The position numbers and the translations under genes are program-made. 64,000 bases of DNA from Streptomyces brasiliensis (GTDB lineage: Bacteria > Actinomycetota > Actinomycetes > Streptomycetales > Streptomycetaceae), in contig NZ_BMQA01000017.1 in assembly GCF_014647875.1 (NCBI RefSeq), positions 1 to 64,000 of the forward strand, written 5' to 3'. Below the pieces are notes generated by a model, which had not been told where the DNA came from, ran no database searches, and saw only the letters and a list, made by a program, of their open reading frames with translations. Positions 49,776 to 57,648 of the stretch are shown piece by piece (position 1 is the stretch's first letter; the number at the start of each line of letters is the position of its first letter).

Positions 49776-50795
49776 TCAGGTCGTGCTTGCGGTACGGCGC
49801 TGGACCAGCACGGCGGCGACGATGATCGCGCCCTTGGCAATCTGCTGAACGTCGCTCTGCAGGTTGTTCAGGGCGAAGATGTTGGTGATCGTGGTGAAGA
49901 TCAGGACGCCGAGCACGGAGCCGGTGATGGTGCCGCGGCCCCCGCTGAGCAGGGTTCCGCCGATGATCGCGGCAGCGATGGCGTCGAGTTCGTAGAGGTT
50001 GCCGTTGGTGTTCTGGCCGGAGCCGGACAGGATGATCAGCAGGAAGGCGGCGATCCCGCAGCACAGCCCCGACAGCAGGTACAGGTACAGCCGCTGGCGC
50101 CGTACGTCGATGCCGGCGAGCCGGGCCGCCTCCGCGTTGCCGCCGACGGCGACCGTGCGCCGGCCGAAGGTGGTGCGGTTGAGCACGAGCCAGCCGATGA
50201 CCGTCACGACCGCGAAGACGAGAACGAGTGGCGGGATGCCGAGGACATACGAGTCGCGCTCGCCGAGGTTCAGGATCCCGTCCACCGTGACGATCTGCGT
50301 CTTGCCGTCGGTGATCTGCAGGGCGAGTCCGCGCGCCGAGGCGAGCATGGCGAGCGTGGCGATGAACGGCACCATGCCGCCGTACGCGACGAGCAGTCCG
50401 TTGACGAGGCCGCAGCCCACGCCGACGATCACCGCGGTGAACAGGATGCCCGCGAAGCCGTACTCCTGCGTCGCCACCGTGGTCGCCCACACCGAGGAGA
50501 GGGCGACGATCGCGCCCACCGACAGGTCGATGCCGCCGGAGGTGATGACGAAGGTCATGCCGACCGTGACGACGCCGATCACCGAGGCCTGGGTGAGGAC
50601 GAGTTGGAGGTTGCGGGTGTCGAGGAACTCGTCGGGCTTGGTGACGCCGCCGATCAGCACCAGCGCGGCGAGCACGCCGAGGAGCGACAGGGTACGGACG
50701 TCGGCGCGGCCCAACAGGGTGCGCCAGGCGGGGAGTTGCTCGGTCAACGGCACCTTGTCGGCGCTGCCCCGCGGCGGGGAGACGTGCTGCGTCAT
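49776..50795 (-). CDS. Sugar ABC transporter permease, RbsC type
   Basis: The 339-residue protein has about eight to ten membrane helices and the RbsC-family signatures TSGGIDLSVGAIVALSSVWA, VNGLLVAYGGMVPFIATLAM and AVGGNAEAARLAGIDVRRQR, which contacts the ATPase. It forms the membrane channel of the uptake system with the ATPase encoded immediately upstream (start overlaps its stop by 4 bases) and the binding lipoprotein downstream. A polar N-terminus of about 30 residues precedes the first helix. Confidence 0.93.
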   Translation of the reverse strand: MTQHVSPPRGSADKVPLTEQLPAWRTLLGRADVRTLSLLGVLAALVLIGGVTKPDEFLDTRNLQLVLTQASVIGVVTVGMTFVITSGGIDLSVGAIVALSSVWATTVATQEYGFAGILFTAVIVGVGCGLVNGLLVAYGGMVPFIATLAMLASARGLALQITDGKTQIVTVDGILNLGERDSYVLGIPPLVLVFAVVTVIGWLVLNRTTFGRRTVAVGGNAEAARLAGIDVRRQRLYLYLLSGLCCGIAAFLLIILSGSGQNTNGNLYELDAIAAAIIGGTLLSGGRGTITGSVLGVLIFTTITNIFALNNLQSDVQQIAKGAIIVAAVLVQRRTASTT

Positions 50796-52309
50796 GACGC
50801 CGGGCTTCCTTCCATGACGAGGTCGAGTACACGGTGTTCGTCCAGCTCGCGGGCGTGCGCCTCGTGTACGACGCGTCCCTCGCGCAGTACCAGCACGCGG
50901 TCGGCGAGGCCGAGCACCTCCGGGACCTCGCTGGAGACCAGCAGCACGGCGAGGCCCTCGTCGGCGAGCCGGCGGACCACCGCGTACAGCTCGGCACGGG
51001 CGCCGACGTCGACGCCCCGGGTCGGCTCGTCGAGCAGCAGGACGCGGCAGCCGCGCAGCAGCCAGCGGGCCAGGACGGCCTTCTGCTGGTTGCCGCCGGA
51101 GAGCGTGCGCACGGGCACGGCGGGGTTGTCGGGGCGCAGTGACAGTTCACGGGTGGCCGCGCGGGCCGCCCCGCTCTCGGCGCGCCGGTCGATCCAGCCG
51201 CCGCGCGAGAAGCGGGACAGCGTGGAGACGGACACGTTGCGGGTGACGGACTCCAGCATCAGCAGGGCCTGCGCCTTGCGTTCCTCGGGGGCGAGCCCGA
51301 GTCCGGCGCGGACGGCCGAGCGCACACTGCCCGGCCGCAACGGGCGTCCGTCGAGCAGGACTTGACCGGCGGTGGGCTTGCGGGCGCCGTAGATCGTCTC
51401 CAGGATCTCGGAGCGACCCGAGCCGACGAGTCCGGCGAGCCCGACGATCTCGCCGGGCCGGACCGTGAGGTCGAGGGCCTCGAACTCACCGTCCCGGGCG
51501 AGGCCTCGCACCTCGAGGACCGGTGCGCCGCCCGGGGCGGACACCGGCCGCTCGGGGAAGACGTACTCCACGTTGCGTCCCGTCATCAGCGCCACGACCT
51601 CGCGGGTCGGTGTGCTCTTGGCGGGAAGTCCTCCCGCGACCGCCCGCCCGTCCTTGAGCACCGTCACGCGGTCCCCGATGCGGCGGATCTCCTCCAGGCG
51701 GTGCGAGATGTAGACGACCGCCACACCGTCCGCGGTCAGGTCGCCGACGATGCGGAAGAGGTTGTCGACCTCGTCCGGGTCGAGGGCGGCGGACGGCTCG
51801 TCCATCACGATGAGCCGGACGTCGTGGGAGAGCGCCCGCGCCATGGAGACGATCTGCTGCTGCGCCGCCGACAACTGCCCCACGAGCCGGGTCGGATCGA
51901 TCTCCGGGTGGCCGAGTCGCTTGAGAAGCTGGGCAGTTGAAACGCGTGCGGCCTTCCCCCGTACGACGAAGCCGGCGGCCGTGGGTTCATGGCCGAGGTG
52001 GACGTTCTCGGCGACCGACAGGTGCTCCACCAGGTCGAGTTCCTGGTAGATGGTGGCGATGCCGAGGCGCATGGCGGCGATCGGCGAGCGCAGGGTGACG
52101 TCCTCGCCGCGCCAGCGGATGGTGCCGGTGTCCGGCTGGTGGGCACCGGCCAGGACCTTGATGAGCGTGGACTTGCCGGCCCCGTTCTGGCCGAGCAGGC
52201 AGTGCACTTCACCGGCCTGGACGTCGAGGTCGACGCCGTCGAGGGCCCGGACGCCGGGGAACGACTTGGTGATCCCGGACATGCTGAGCAGCGGTGGTTC
52301 TGGTGCCAT
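50792..52309 (-). CDS. Sugar ABC transporter ATP-binding protein, RbsA type (two ABC domains)
   Basis: The 505-residue protein contains two ABC cassettes. The first has Walker A GQNGAGKST, an LSAAQQQ signature and Walker B VMDEPSAALD. The second has the typical degenerate Walker A GLVGSGRSE with LSGGNQQKAVLARW and LLDEPTRGVDVG. This arrangement is specific to ribose/galactose/inositol-type importers. It energises the permease encoded next, with a 4-base gene overlap. The ROK gene lies 88 bases upstream. Confidence 0.94.
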   Translation of the reverse strand: MAPEPPLLSMSGITKSFPGVRALDGVDLDVQAGEVHCLLGQNGAGKSTLIKVLAGAHQPDTGTIRWRGEDVTLRSPIAAMRLGIATIYQELDLVEHLSVAENVHLGHEPTAAGFVVRGKAARVSTAQLLKRLGHPEIDPTRLVGQLSAAQQQIVSMARALSHDVRLIVMDEPSAALDPDEVDNLFRIVGDLTADGVAVVYISHRLEEIRRIGDRVTVLKDGRAVAGGLPAKSTPTREVVALMTGRNVEYVFPERPVSAPGGAPVLEVRGLARDGEFEALDLTVRPGEIVGLAGLVGSGRSEILETIYGARKPTAGQVLLDGRPLRPGSVRSAVRAGLGLAPEERKAQALLMLESVTRNVSVSTLSRFSRGGWIDRRAESGAARAATRELSLRPDNPAVPVRTLSGGNQQKAVLARWLLRGCRVLLLDEPTRGVDVGARAELYAVVRRLADEGLAVLLVSSEVPEVLGLADRVLVLREGRVVHEAHARELDEHRVLDLVMEGSPAS

Positions 52310-52397
52310 GTGGGTTCCCCTCGGCGGGCGTGCGGGCCGGTGTCAGGGCAGGGCGGAGCAGCGTGCTGTGCGGGGGCGGCGCTGGTGGAAGGTGCGG

Positions 52398-53579
52398 CTA
52401 CGCGGGTGAGAACAGATGGTCGCTGATCAGGCGGGCCGCGCCGATGACGCCGGCGTTCGGCCCCAACTCCCCCAGCACGATGGGCAGATTGCCCGTCGCC
52501 AGAGGCAGAGACTGGCGGTAGACCTGAGTGCGGATCGCGGCGAGCAGGGTGTGGCCGAGGCCGGTCACGCCGCCGCCGATCACCACCAGGCCGGGGTTGA
52601 AGAAGGAGACGAGCCCGGCGATGACCTGGCCCGTGCGAGTGCCGCCCTCCCGGATGAGGTCGAGCGAGGTGGCGTCGCCCGCGGCGGCCGCGGCGGCGAC
52701 GTCGACGGCGGTGAGGCCGCCGTTCGTCTCCAGCCGGGTCGCGAGCTCCGCCGACAGGCCCTGCTGGGCCGCCTCCAGCGCGTCGCGGGCGAGGGCCGCG
52801 CCGCTGAAGTGGGCTTCCAGGCAGCCTCGGTTGCCGCAGGCGCACGGGCGTCCGTCGGGCACGGCCTGGATGTGCCCGATGTCGCCCGCGCTGCCCGTCA
52901 CTCCGCGGTGGACCTCACCGCCGACGACGATGCCGCAGCCGATGCCGGTGCCGATCTTGACGCAGAGGAAGTCGCCCACGGAGCGTGCGACGCCCGCGTG
53001 CTGCTCCCCCATCGCCATGAGGTTCACGTCGTTGTCGAGCATGACCGGGCAGCCGAGTTCCTGGCTGAGCGCCTCCCGCACCGGGAAGCCGTCCCAGCCC
53101 GGCATGATCGGGGGCGCCACGGGGACACCCTCGGGGAAGCGGACCGGGCCCGGGACGCCGATGCCGGCGCCGTCGAACCCCTCCGCGAGCCCCGTCGCCC
53201 TCAACTTCGCGGCCATGGACAGGACTTGCTCGAAGACCGCGACCGGTCCCTCGCGCACGTCCATGGGCTGGTTGAGGTGACCGAGGACCTCCAGCTCCGC
53301 GTTGGTGACCGCGACGTCGACCGAGGTCGCGCCGATGTCGACACCGAGGAACCGCAGGTTCGGGGCGAGCCGGATGTTGTGGGAGCGGCGTCCGCCGCGC
53401 GAGGCGGCGAGCCCGTCGGCGACGACGAGGCCCGTCTCGAGCAGCCGTTCCACTTCCACGGCGAGCTTGGAGCGCGACAGGTCGATCTGATCGCCCAGCT
53501 GTGCACGGGAGTTGGGACCACCGTCGCGCAACAGCTTGAGCACTCGGGCCTGGTGGGCGTTGGCAGGTCGTGCCGTCAT
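52398..53579 (-). CDS. ROK family transcriptional regulator
   Basis: The 393-residue protein has an N-terminal winged HTH (NSRAQLGDQIDLSRSKLAVE) and a ROK sugar-kinase-like domain with FLGVDIGATSVDVAVT, the zinc motif CACGNRGCLEAHFSG and GLVVIGGGVTGLGH. It probably senses the sugar (or a phosphate of it) and controls the adjacent transporter operon. The ATG at 53579 is preferred; GTG codons nine bases upstream would extend it by three residues. A 31-base inverted-repeat candidate operator at 53690-53720 lies 110 bases upstream. It is the first gene of the operon direction, 88 bases before the ATPase gene. Confidence 0.92.
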   Translation of the reverse strand: MTARPANAHQARVLKLLRDGGPNSRAQLGDQIDLSRSKLAVEVERLLETGLVVADGLAASRGGRRSHNIRLAPNLRFLGVDIGATSVDVAVTNAELEVLGHLNQPMDVREGPVAVFEQVLSMAAKLRATGLAEGFDGAGIGVPGPVRFPEGVPVAPPIMPGWDGFPVREALSQELGCPVMLDNDVNLMAMGEQHAGVARSVGDFLCVKIGTGIGCGIVVGGEVHRGVTGSAGDIGHIQAVPDGRPCACGNRGCLEAHFSGAALARDALEAAQQGLSAELATRLETNGGLTAVDVAAAAAAGDATSLDLIREGGTRTGQVIAGLVSFFNPGLVVIGGGVTGLGHTLLAAIRTQVYRQSLPLATGNLPIVLGELGPNAGVIGAARLISDHLFSPA

Positions 53580-54045
53580 GCGTCTCACGAGCCCCTCCCC
53601 GCCTCGAATCGGCTGTCGCTGTCGTGCTTTCGAGGGGAATGTAGCAGTGACTGCCGAACCTGGGAAGAAGCTGTGCACGAATTGGTGCCGACTTTCTCCA
53701 CTCACAAGACAAAGAAAGTCGCGGCGCGGAGGTGACAGTGGTCCCGACCGTTACGCGGACCTCGCCGCCTGCCGCCGCACCCTCGTCGCGCTCCCCTGCG
53801 TCGACCTGCCCCGGAGACGGCTGCGGGGACAGCAACGGGCGCATGGGAGCGCCCCGTTCCCCGACGGCGGCGGCTCGGCGGGCTGCGTCGAACTCACGGT
53901 CGCCGACGCGGAGTCCCTGTGGGACCTGCTGCACGCCGGCGACCAGGAGTCACGTGTGGGGGCACCGAACCGGGCGCCCGGGAATGAGCGCTAGTGCTGT
54001 GACCGGAAAGGTTCACCGGCTCGGCAAACCTTCCCGGCCACAGCA
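53580..54045. other. Regulatory and repeat-rich intergenic stretch
   Basis: It holds the promoter of the ROK gene with an inverted repeat at 53690-53720 and, at its right end, a palindromic mobile repeat (53991-54049). On the plus strand an open frame without a clear start ends at 53994 and includes LVALPCVDLPRRRL and CVELTVADAESLWDLLHAGD. It reads like a decayed small protein, but I do not call it a gene. Confidence 0.45.
53690..53720. promoter_or_regulatory. Candidate ROK operator
   Basis: GACTTTCT and AGAAAGTC are perfect 8-base arms 15 bases apart, 110 bases upstream of the ROK start. Related CTTTC/GAAAG palindromes are typical targets of ROK repressors. Confidence 0.5.
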
Positions 54046-54049
54046 CTAG
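53991..54049. repeat. CTAG-bounded palindromic repeat (MITE-like)
   Basis: Two 23-base arms (left starts CTAGTGCTGTGACCGG, right ends CCACAGCACTAG) match except for two positions and enclose a 13-base loop. CTAG at both ends looks like target duplication or terminal repeat. The GntR stop codon TAG (read on the minus strand) is supplied by the right arm. Confidence 0.7.
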
Positions 54050-54723
54050 CCCCGCTGCCGCTCGTGGTAGGAGCGCCGGGTGTGCTCCGTGTGTTCGCGC
54101 ATCAGCACCGTGGCGCGCTGCTCGTCCCGGTCCGCGATCGCCGCGATCAGCCCGCGGTGCTCCACCCAGGACTGCTTGCCGCGCTGCCGGGCCACCGGCG
54201 TGTAGTACCAGCGCACCCGGCGGTCGACCTGGCCGGCGAGTTCGGCGAGGACCGCGTTGCCGGCCAGCTCCATGATCTTGGCGTGGAAGGCGGCGTTCAG
54301 GGCGACGGCGCCGTCCACGTCGTCGGCCGCGACGGCCTTCTCGCCCTCGGCGCACAGCTCCTCCAGCGCGGCGACACCGGGACTGCCCGCGTGGGCGGCG
54401 GCCAGCCGGGCGGCCTCGGCCTCCAGGAGCGTACGGACCGTGAGAAGCTGGTCGGCCTCCTCCTCGGTGGGCTCGTGCACGAACGCACCCTGGGCGGGCC
54501 GCAGATCGACCCAGCCCTCGGTGTTGAGACGCTGGAGCGCCTCGCGCACGGGCTGCCGGGAGACGCCGAGGTGTCCGGCGAGTTCGCTCTCGACGAGGTG
54601 CTGGCCGGGCTGCAGCGCACGGGTGGTGATGAGTTCGAGCAGTGCCTCGTAGACGCGGTCGCGCAGCGGGCCGGGCCGTTCGAGTTTGGGCACGGCACCC
54701 TGCGGCAGTCCGGTCGACAACAT
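54046..54723 (-). CDS. GntR family regulator, FCD subclass
   Basis: The 225-residue protein has the winged HTH (LRDRVYEALLELITTRALQP, SELAGHLGVSRQPVREALQR) and an FCD ligand domain (ADQLLTVRTLLEAEAARLAA, AALNAAFHAKIMELAGN with metal-site His/Asp/His pattern, RRVRWYYTPVARQR). FCD regulators sense small acids such as lactate, glycolate or citrate. The ATG at 54723 follows a strong GAGGAGGGGG site. It probably represses its own gene and the two divergent promoters that share the TTCGTC(G/T)AC motif. The stop codon comes from a palindromic repeat, so the C-terminal end may have been altered slightly. Confidence 0.92.
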   Translation of the reverse strand: MLSTGLPQGAVPKLERPGPLRDRVYEALLELITTRALQPGQHLVESELAGHLGVSRQPVREALQRLNTEGWVDLRPAQGAFVHEPTEEEADQLLTVRTLLEAEAARLAAAHAGSPGVAALEELCAEGEKAVAADDVDGAVALNAAFHAKIMELAGNAVLAELAGQVDRRVRWYYTPVARQRGKQSWVEHRGLIAAIADRDEQRATVLMREHTEHTRRSYHERQRG

Positions 54724-54793
54724 CGCGGTCCCCCTCCTCGGCAGGGCCGCGCACGGCGGACGGAAGCTCGTGCGCGCTCGAAGCCCAGTATTT

Positions 54794-54816
54794 ATTGTCT
54801 TTCGTCTACAGTCTAC
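54794..54816. promoter_or_regulatory. Candidate GntR operator upstream of the GntR gene
   Basis: ATTGTCTTTCGTCTACAGTC holds GTCTAC twice (54804-54809 and 54811-54816). It resembles the operators at 28927 and 57530-57569. It lies 70-95 bases upstream of the GntR start, after the ketosynthase stop at 54886. Confidence 0.6.
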
Positions 54817-54885
54817 GGCGCACAAGTGCCAGAGGGAGCGGGAGTCGGGCACGTCACATCGGCATCCCGACGCCCGCGCGAGGCG

Positions 54886-55833
54886 TCAGGGACACCGGAC
54901 GACCTGACCGGCGTACGACAGATTGCCGCCGAAGCCGAAGAGCAGGACGGGGTCGCCCGTCGACACGGCGCCCTGCTCGACGAGCTTGGAGAAGGCGAGG
55001 GGGATGCTGGCGGCCGAGGTGTTGCCGGACTCGGCGACGTCACGGGCGACGACCGCGTTGACCGCGCCGAGCTTCTCCGCGAGGGGTTCGATGATGCGCA
55101 GGTTGGCCTGGTGCAGCACGACCGCGGCGAGGTTTTCCGGGGCCACCCCGGCCTTCTCACAGGCACGGCGGGCGATGGGCGGCAGCTGCGTGGTGGCCCA
55201 GCGGTAGACGCTCTGCCCCTCCTGCGCGAACCGGGGTGGCGTGCCCTCGATGCGCACCGCGTGCCCCATCTCCGGCACGGAGCCCCACAGCACGGGCCCG
55301 ATGCCGGGCTCCTCGCCGGCCCCGCAGGCCTCCACCACGGCGGCGCCGGCCCCGTCGCCGACGAGGATGCACGTGCTCCGGTCCGTCCAGTCCGTGACGT
55401 CGGACATCTTGTCCGCGCCGATCACGAGCGCCCTGGTCGACGCGCCCGCTCTGACCGTGTGGTCGGCGGTGGCGAGGGCGTGTGTGAACCCGGCGCAGAC
55501 GACGTTGACGTCCATCGCGGCGGGCTGCGGGACACCGAGCCGGGCCGCGACCCGGGCGGCCATGTTCGGGGAGCGGTCGACGGCCGTGGAGGTGGCGACC
55601 AGGACCAGGTCGATGTCGCCGGGGGTCAGTCCGGCCGCGGCGAGGGCCTTGGCGGCGGCGTGGGCCGCCAGTTCGTCGACGGGTTCGTCGGGTCCTGCGA
55701 TGTGCCGGGTGTGGATGCCGACCCGGCTGCGGATCCACTCGTCGCTGGTGTCGACCATGCCCGCCAGGTCCTCGTTGGTGAGCACCCGGGCGGGCTGGTA
55801 GTGGCCGACAGCGGCGATGCGCGAGCCGTTCAT
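54886..55833 (-). CDS. 3-oxoacyl-ACP synthase III (FabH-like)
   Basis: The 315-residue ketosynthase has the complete Cys-His-Asn triad: C113 in NVVCAGF, H241 in VLHQANLRII and N271 in ESGNTSAAS, with LVGDGAGAAVV and the C-terminal LFGFGGNLSYAGQV. FabH enzymes condense an acyl-CoA with malonyl-ACP. It stands beside a transporter and organic-acid genes rather than a fatty acid operon, so it may condense a special starter. Its stop lies 70 bases from the candidate operator of the GntR gene. The start ATG has GGGATCC upstream but a modest ribosome site. Confidence 0.9.
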   Translation of the reverse strand: MNGSRIAAVGHYQPARVLTNEDLAGMVDTSDEWIRSRVGIHTRHIAGPDEPVDELAAHAAAKALAAAGLTPGDIDLVLVATSTAVDRSPNMAARVAARLGVPQPAAMDVNVVCAGFTHALATADHTVRAGASTRALVIGADKMSDVTDWTDRSTCILVGDGAGAAVVEACGAGEEPGIGPVLWGSVPEMGHAVRIEGTPPRFAQEGQSVYRWATTQLPPIARRACEKAGVAPENLAAVVLHQANLRIIEPLAEKLGAVNAVVARDVAESGNTSAASIPLAFSKLVEQGAVSTGDPVLLFGFGGNLSYAGQVVRCP

Positions 55834-55992
55834 CTGGGATCCCCCTCGTTGCCGTGGGTAGCGGGATCTTCCAGTGTTGTCAGTGACTCGCGGGTACGGC
55901 GGCAGGTGAAGGGACAGGAATCGGGCGCCCGGGTTGTCGGCTTCCGTCAGGATCTCGGACGCCCGACCTTTTGGTGTCCCCTCAGGCCCGCC

Positions 55993-56121
55993 TCAGCCGG
56001 TGAAGAGCTGCGTCGCCTTCTGCACGAGTTCGTACAGCCCGTAGGCGAGTGGTGCTCCCACCCACAGCCAGGCGAAGGCGATCAGGCCACGGCGGCTAGG
56101 CGGACTGGTGTCGGTCGACAT
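55993..56121 (-). CDS. MFS transporter small subunit, 42 aa
   Basis: A 42-codon gene starts at the ATG (56121) inside the end of the transporter gene, which stops at 56096, giving a 26-base overlap. The product is MSTDTSPPSRRGLIAFAWLW and then VGAPLAYGLYELVQKATQLF TG: one hydrophobic helix with polar ends. From memory this matches the small-subunit family that accompanies OFA-type transporters in streptomycetes. It probably stabilises or completes the transporter. It is too small to be found without knowing the family. Confidence 0.8.
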   Translation of the reverse strand: MSTDTSPPSRRGLIAFAWLWVGAPLAYGLYELVQKATQLFTG

Positions 56122-57424
56122 CGGCTCCCTCCTTCGGTGCGGGTACGTGGTGCTTCGAGTGGACGGGGCGGACCAGTTCGTTGGCGACGAAGCCGACGAC
56201 GAGCAGTCCGATCATGATGGAGAACGACAGCCCGTACAGGGACGAGCCGTGCTTGCCTGCCTCCTCCTGGCGGTCGGCGATCCAGTTCACGATCAGCGGT
56301 CCGAGCACGCCGGCGGTGGACCAGGCCGTCAGCAGCCGGCCGTGGATCGCGCCCACCTCGTAGGTACCGAACAGGTCCTTCAGATAGGCGGGGATCGTCG
56401 CGAAACCGCCGCCGTAGAAGGAGAGGATCACGAGCGCGCACAGCACGAACAGCGGCTTGGACGAGTCGCCGAACAGGGCGATGATCAGATATGTCACCGC
56501 ACCGACGCCCAGGTAGACGCGGTAGATGTTCTTGCGTCCGATCAGGTCGGAGGTGGACGACCAGCCGATCCGGCCCGCCATGTTGGCCGCGGACAGCAGT
56601 GCCACGAAACCGGCGGCGGCGGACGCCGAGACCGGTGTGGAGGAGTCCGCGAAGAAGTCCGTGATCATCGGGGCGGCCTTCTCCAGGATGCCGATGCCCG
56701 CCGTCACGTTCATGCACAGCACGAGCCACAGGCACCAGAACTGCGGGGTGCGCACCGCACTGCGGGCCGACACCTGCACACCCTCGAAGGCGCTCGGCCC
56801 GCTCGCGACCGGCTTCTCGGTGCGCGGCACCCGCACGAGCAGCACGCCGAGCGTCATGAAGACGGCGTACGACAGCCCGTGCACGAGGAAGGCGAGGGCG
56901 ATCCCGGAGTGGTCGCTGCCGAACGACTCGAGCATCTGCGCCGACCAGGGCGAGGCGATCAGCGCGCCGCCGCCGAAGCCCATGATGGCGATTCCGGTGG
57001 CCATGCCGGGCCGGTCCGGGAACCACTTGATCAGCGTGGAGACCGGCGAGATGTAGCCGATGCCGAGACCGATGCCGCCGACGAAGCCGTAGCCGAGGAC
57101 GATCAGCCAGTACTGCTCGGTCTGCGCGCCGAGCGCGGAGATCAGGAAGCCCGAGGAGAAGCAGATCAGGGCGACGGTCATGGCCCAGCGCGGGCCGTTG
57201 CGTTCGACGAGCGTGCCGCCGAAGGCGGCCGACAGGCCGAGCATCACGATGGCCAGCTGGAAGGGGAGCGCGCTCTGGGTGCCGTCGAGGCCGAGCGCGG
57301 ATTCCAGGGGCGGCTTGAACACGCTCCATGCGTAGGCCTGGCCGATGGAGAGATGGACGGAGAGCGCGGCGGGCGGGACCAGCCAGCGGCTCCATCCTCG
57401 CGGTGCGACAGGGGGGCTGCTCAT
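56096..57424 (-). CDS. Oxalate/formate antiporter family MFS transporter (second copy)
   Basis: The 442-residue protein has 12 membrane helices and OFA hallmarks: HLSIGQAYAWSVFKPPLESA in helix 1, IGYISPVSTLIKWFPDRPGM, ALIASPWSAQMLESFG, and GRIGWSSTSDLIGRKNIY. The ATG at 57424 is the natural start at the conserved N-terminus. It overlaps the 42-residue small subunit gene at its 3' end. It faces the panE-like gene across a promoter region with a 14-base direct repeat and GTCGAC-type motifs. It may move an organic acid anion; the true substrate is unknown. Confidence 0.9.
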   Translation of the reverse strand: MSSPPVAPRGWSRWLVPPAALSVHLSIGQAYAWSVFKPPLESALGLDGTQSALPFQLAIVMLGLSAAFGGTLVERNGPRWAMTVALICFSSGFLISALGAQTEQYWLIVLGYGFVGGIGLGIGYISPVSTLIKWFPDRPGMATGIAIMGFGGGALIASPWSAQMLESFGSDHSGIALAFLVHGLSYAVFMTLGVLLVRVPRTEKPVASGPSAFEGVQVSARSAVRTPQFWCLWLVLCMNVTAGIGILEKAAPMITDFFADSSTPVSASAAAGFVALLSAANMAGRIGWSSTSDLIGRKNIYRVYLGVGAVTYLIIALFGDSSKPLFVLCALVILSFYGGGFATIPAYLKDLFGTYEVGAIHGRLLTAWSTAGVLGPLIVNWIADRQEEAGKHGSSLYGLSFSIMIGLLVVGFVANELVRPVHSKHHVPAPKEGADVDRHQSA

Positions 57425-57478
57425 GATCCCGGACCGTAGGTCTGGGCAGGGGCGTTGAGAAGCCGTCGGGTCGACCGT

Positions 57479-57513
57479 ATGCGATGAACGGTATCCAGAA
57501 TGCGATGAACGGT
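57479..57513. repeat. 14-base direct repeat in the transporter/panE promoter
   Basis: ATGCGATGAACGGT occurs at 57479-57492 and 57500-57513, spaced 21 bases (two helical turns), 55 bases from the transporter start. It looks like paired regulator sites. Confidence 0.55.
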
Positions 57514-57529
57514 CACCGCCGGGACTCTT

Positions 57530-57569
57530 GTCGACGCTCTTCCCATACTGTAGACAATATTTCGTCGAC
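57530..57569. promoter_or_regulatory. Cluster of GTC(G/T)AC candidate GntR sites
   Basis: Three hexamers occur: GTCGAC at 57530-57535, GTAGAC (reverse complement GTCTAC) at 57550-57555 and GTCGAC at 57564-57569, the last within TTTCGTCGACA. They lie 80-120 bases before the panE-like start and match the operators at 28927 and 54794. Confidence 0.6.
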
Positions 57570-57648
57570 AAGATTCACCCTACGCGATTCCCCCTGCGCA
57601 GATTCCCCCCACCTCCGCGGTATCCCTCAAACCGAACGGAGTGTTCCC

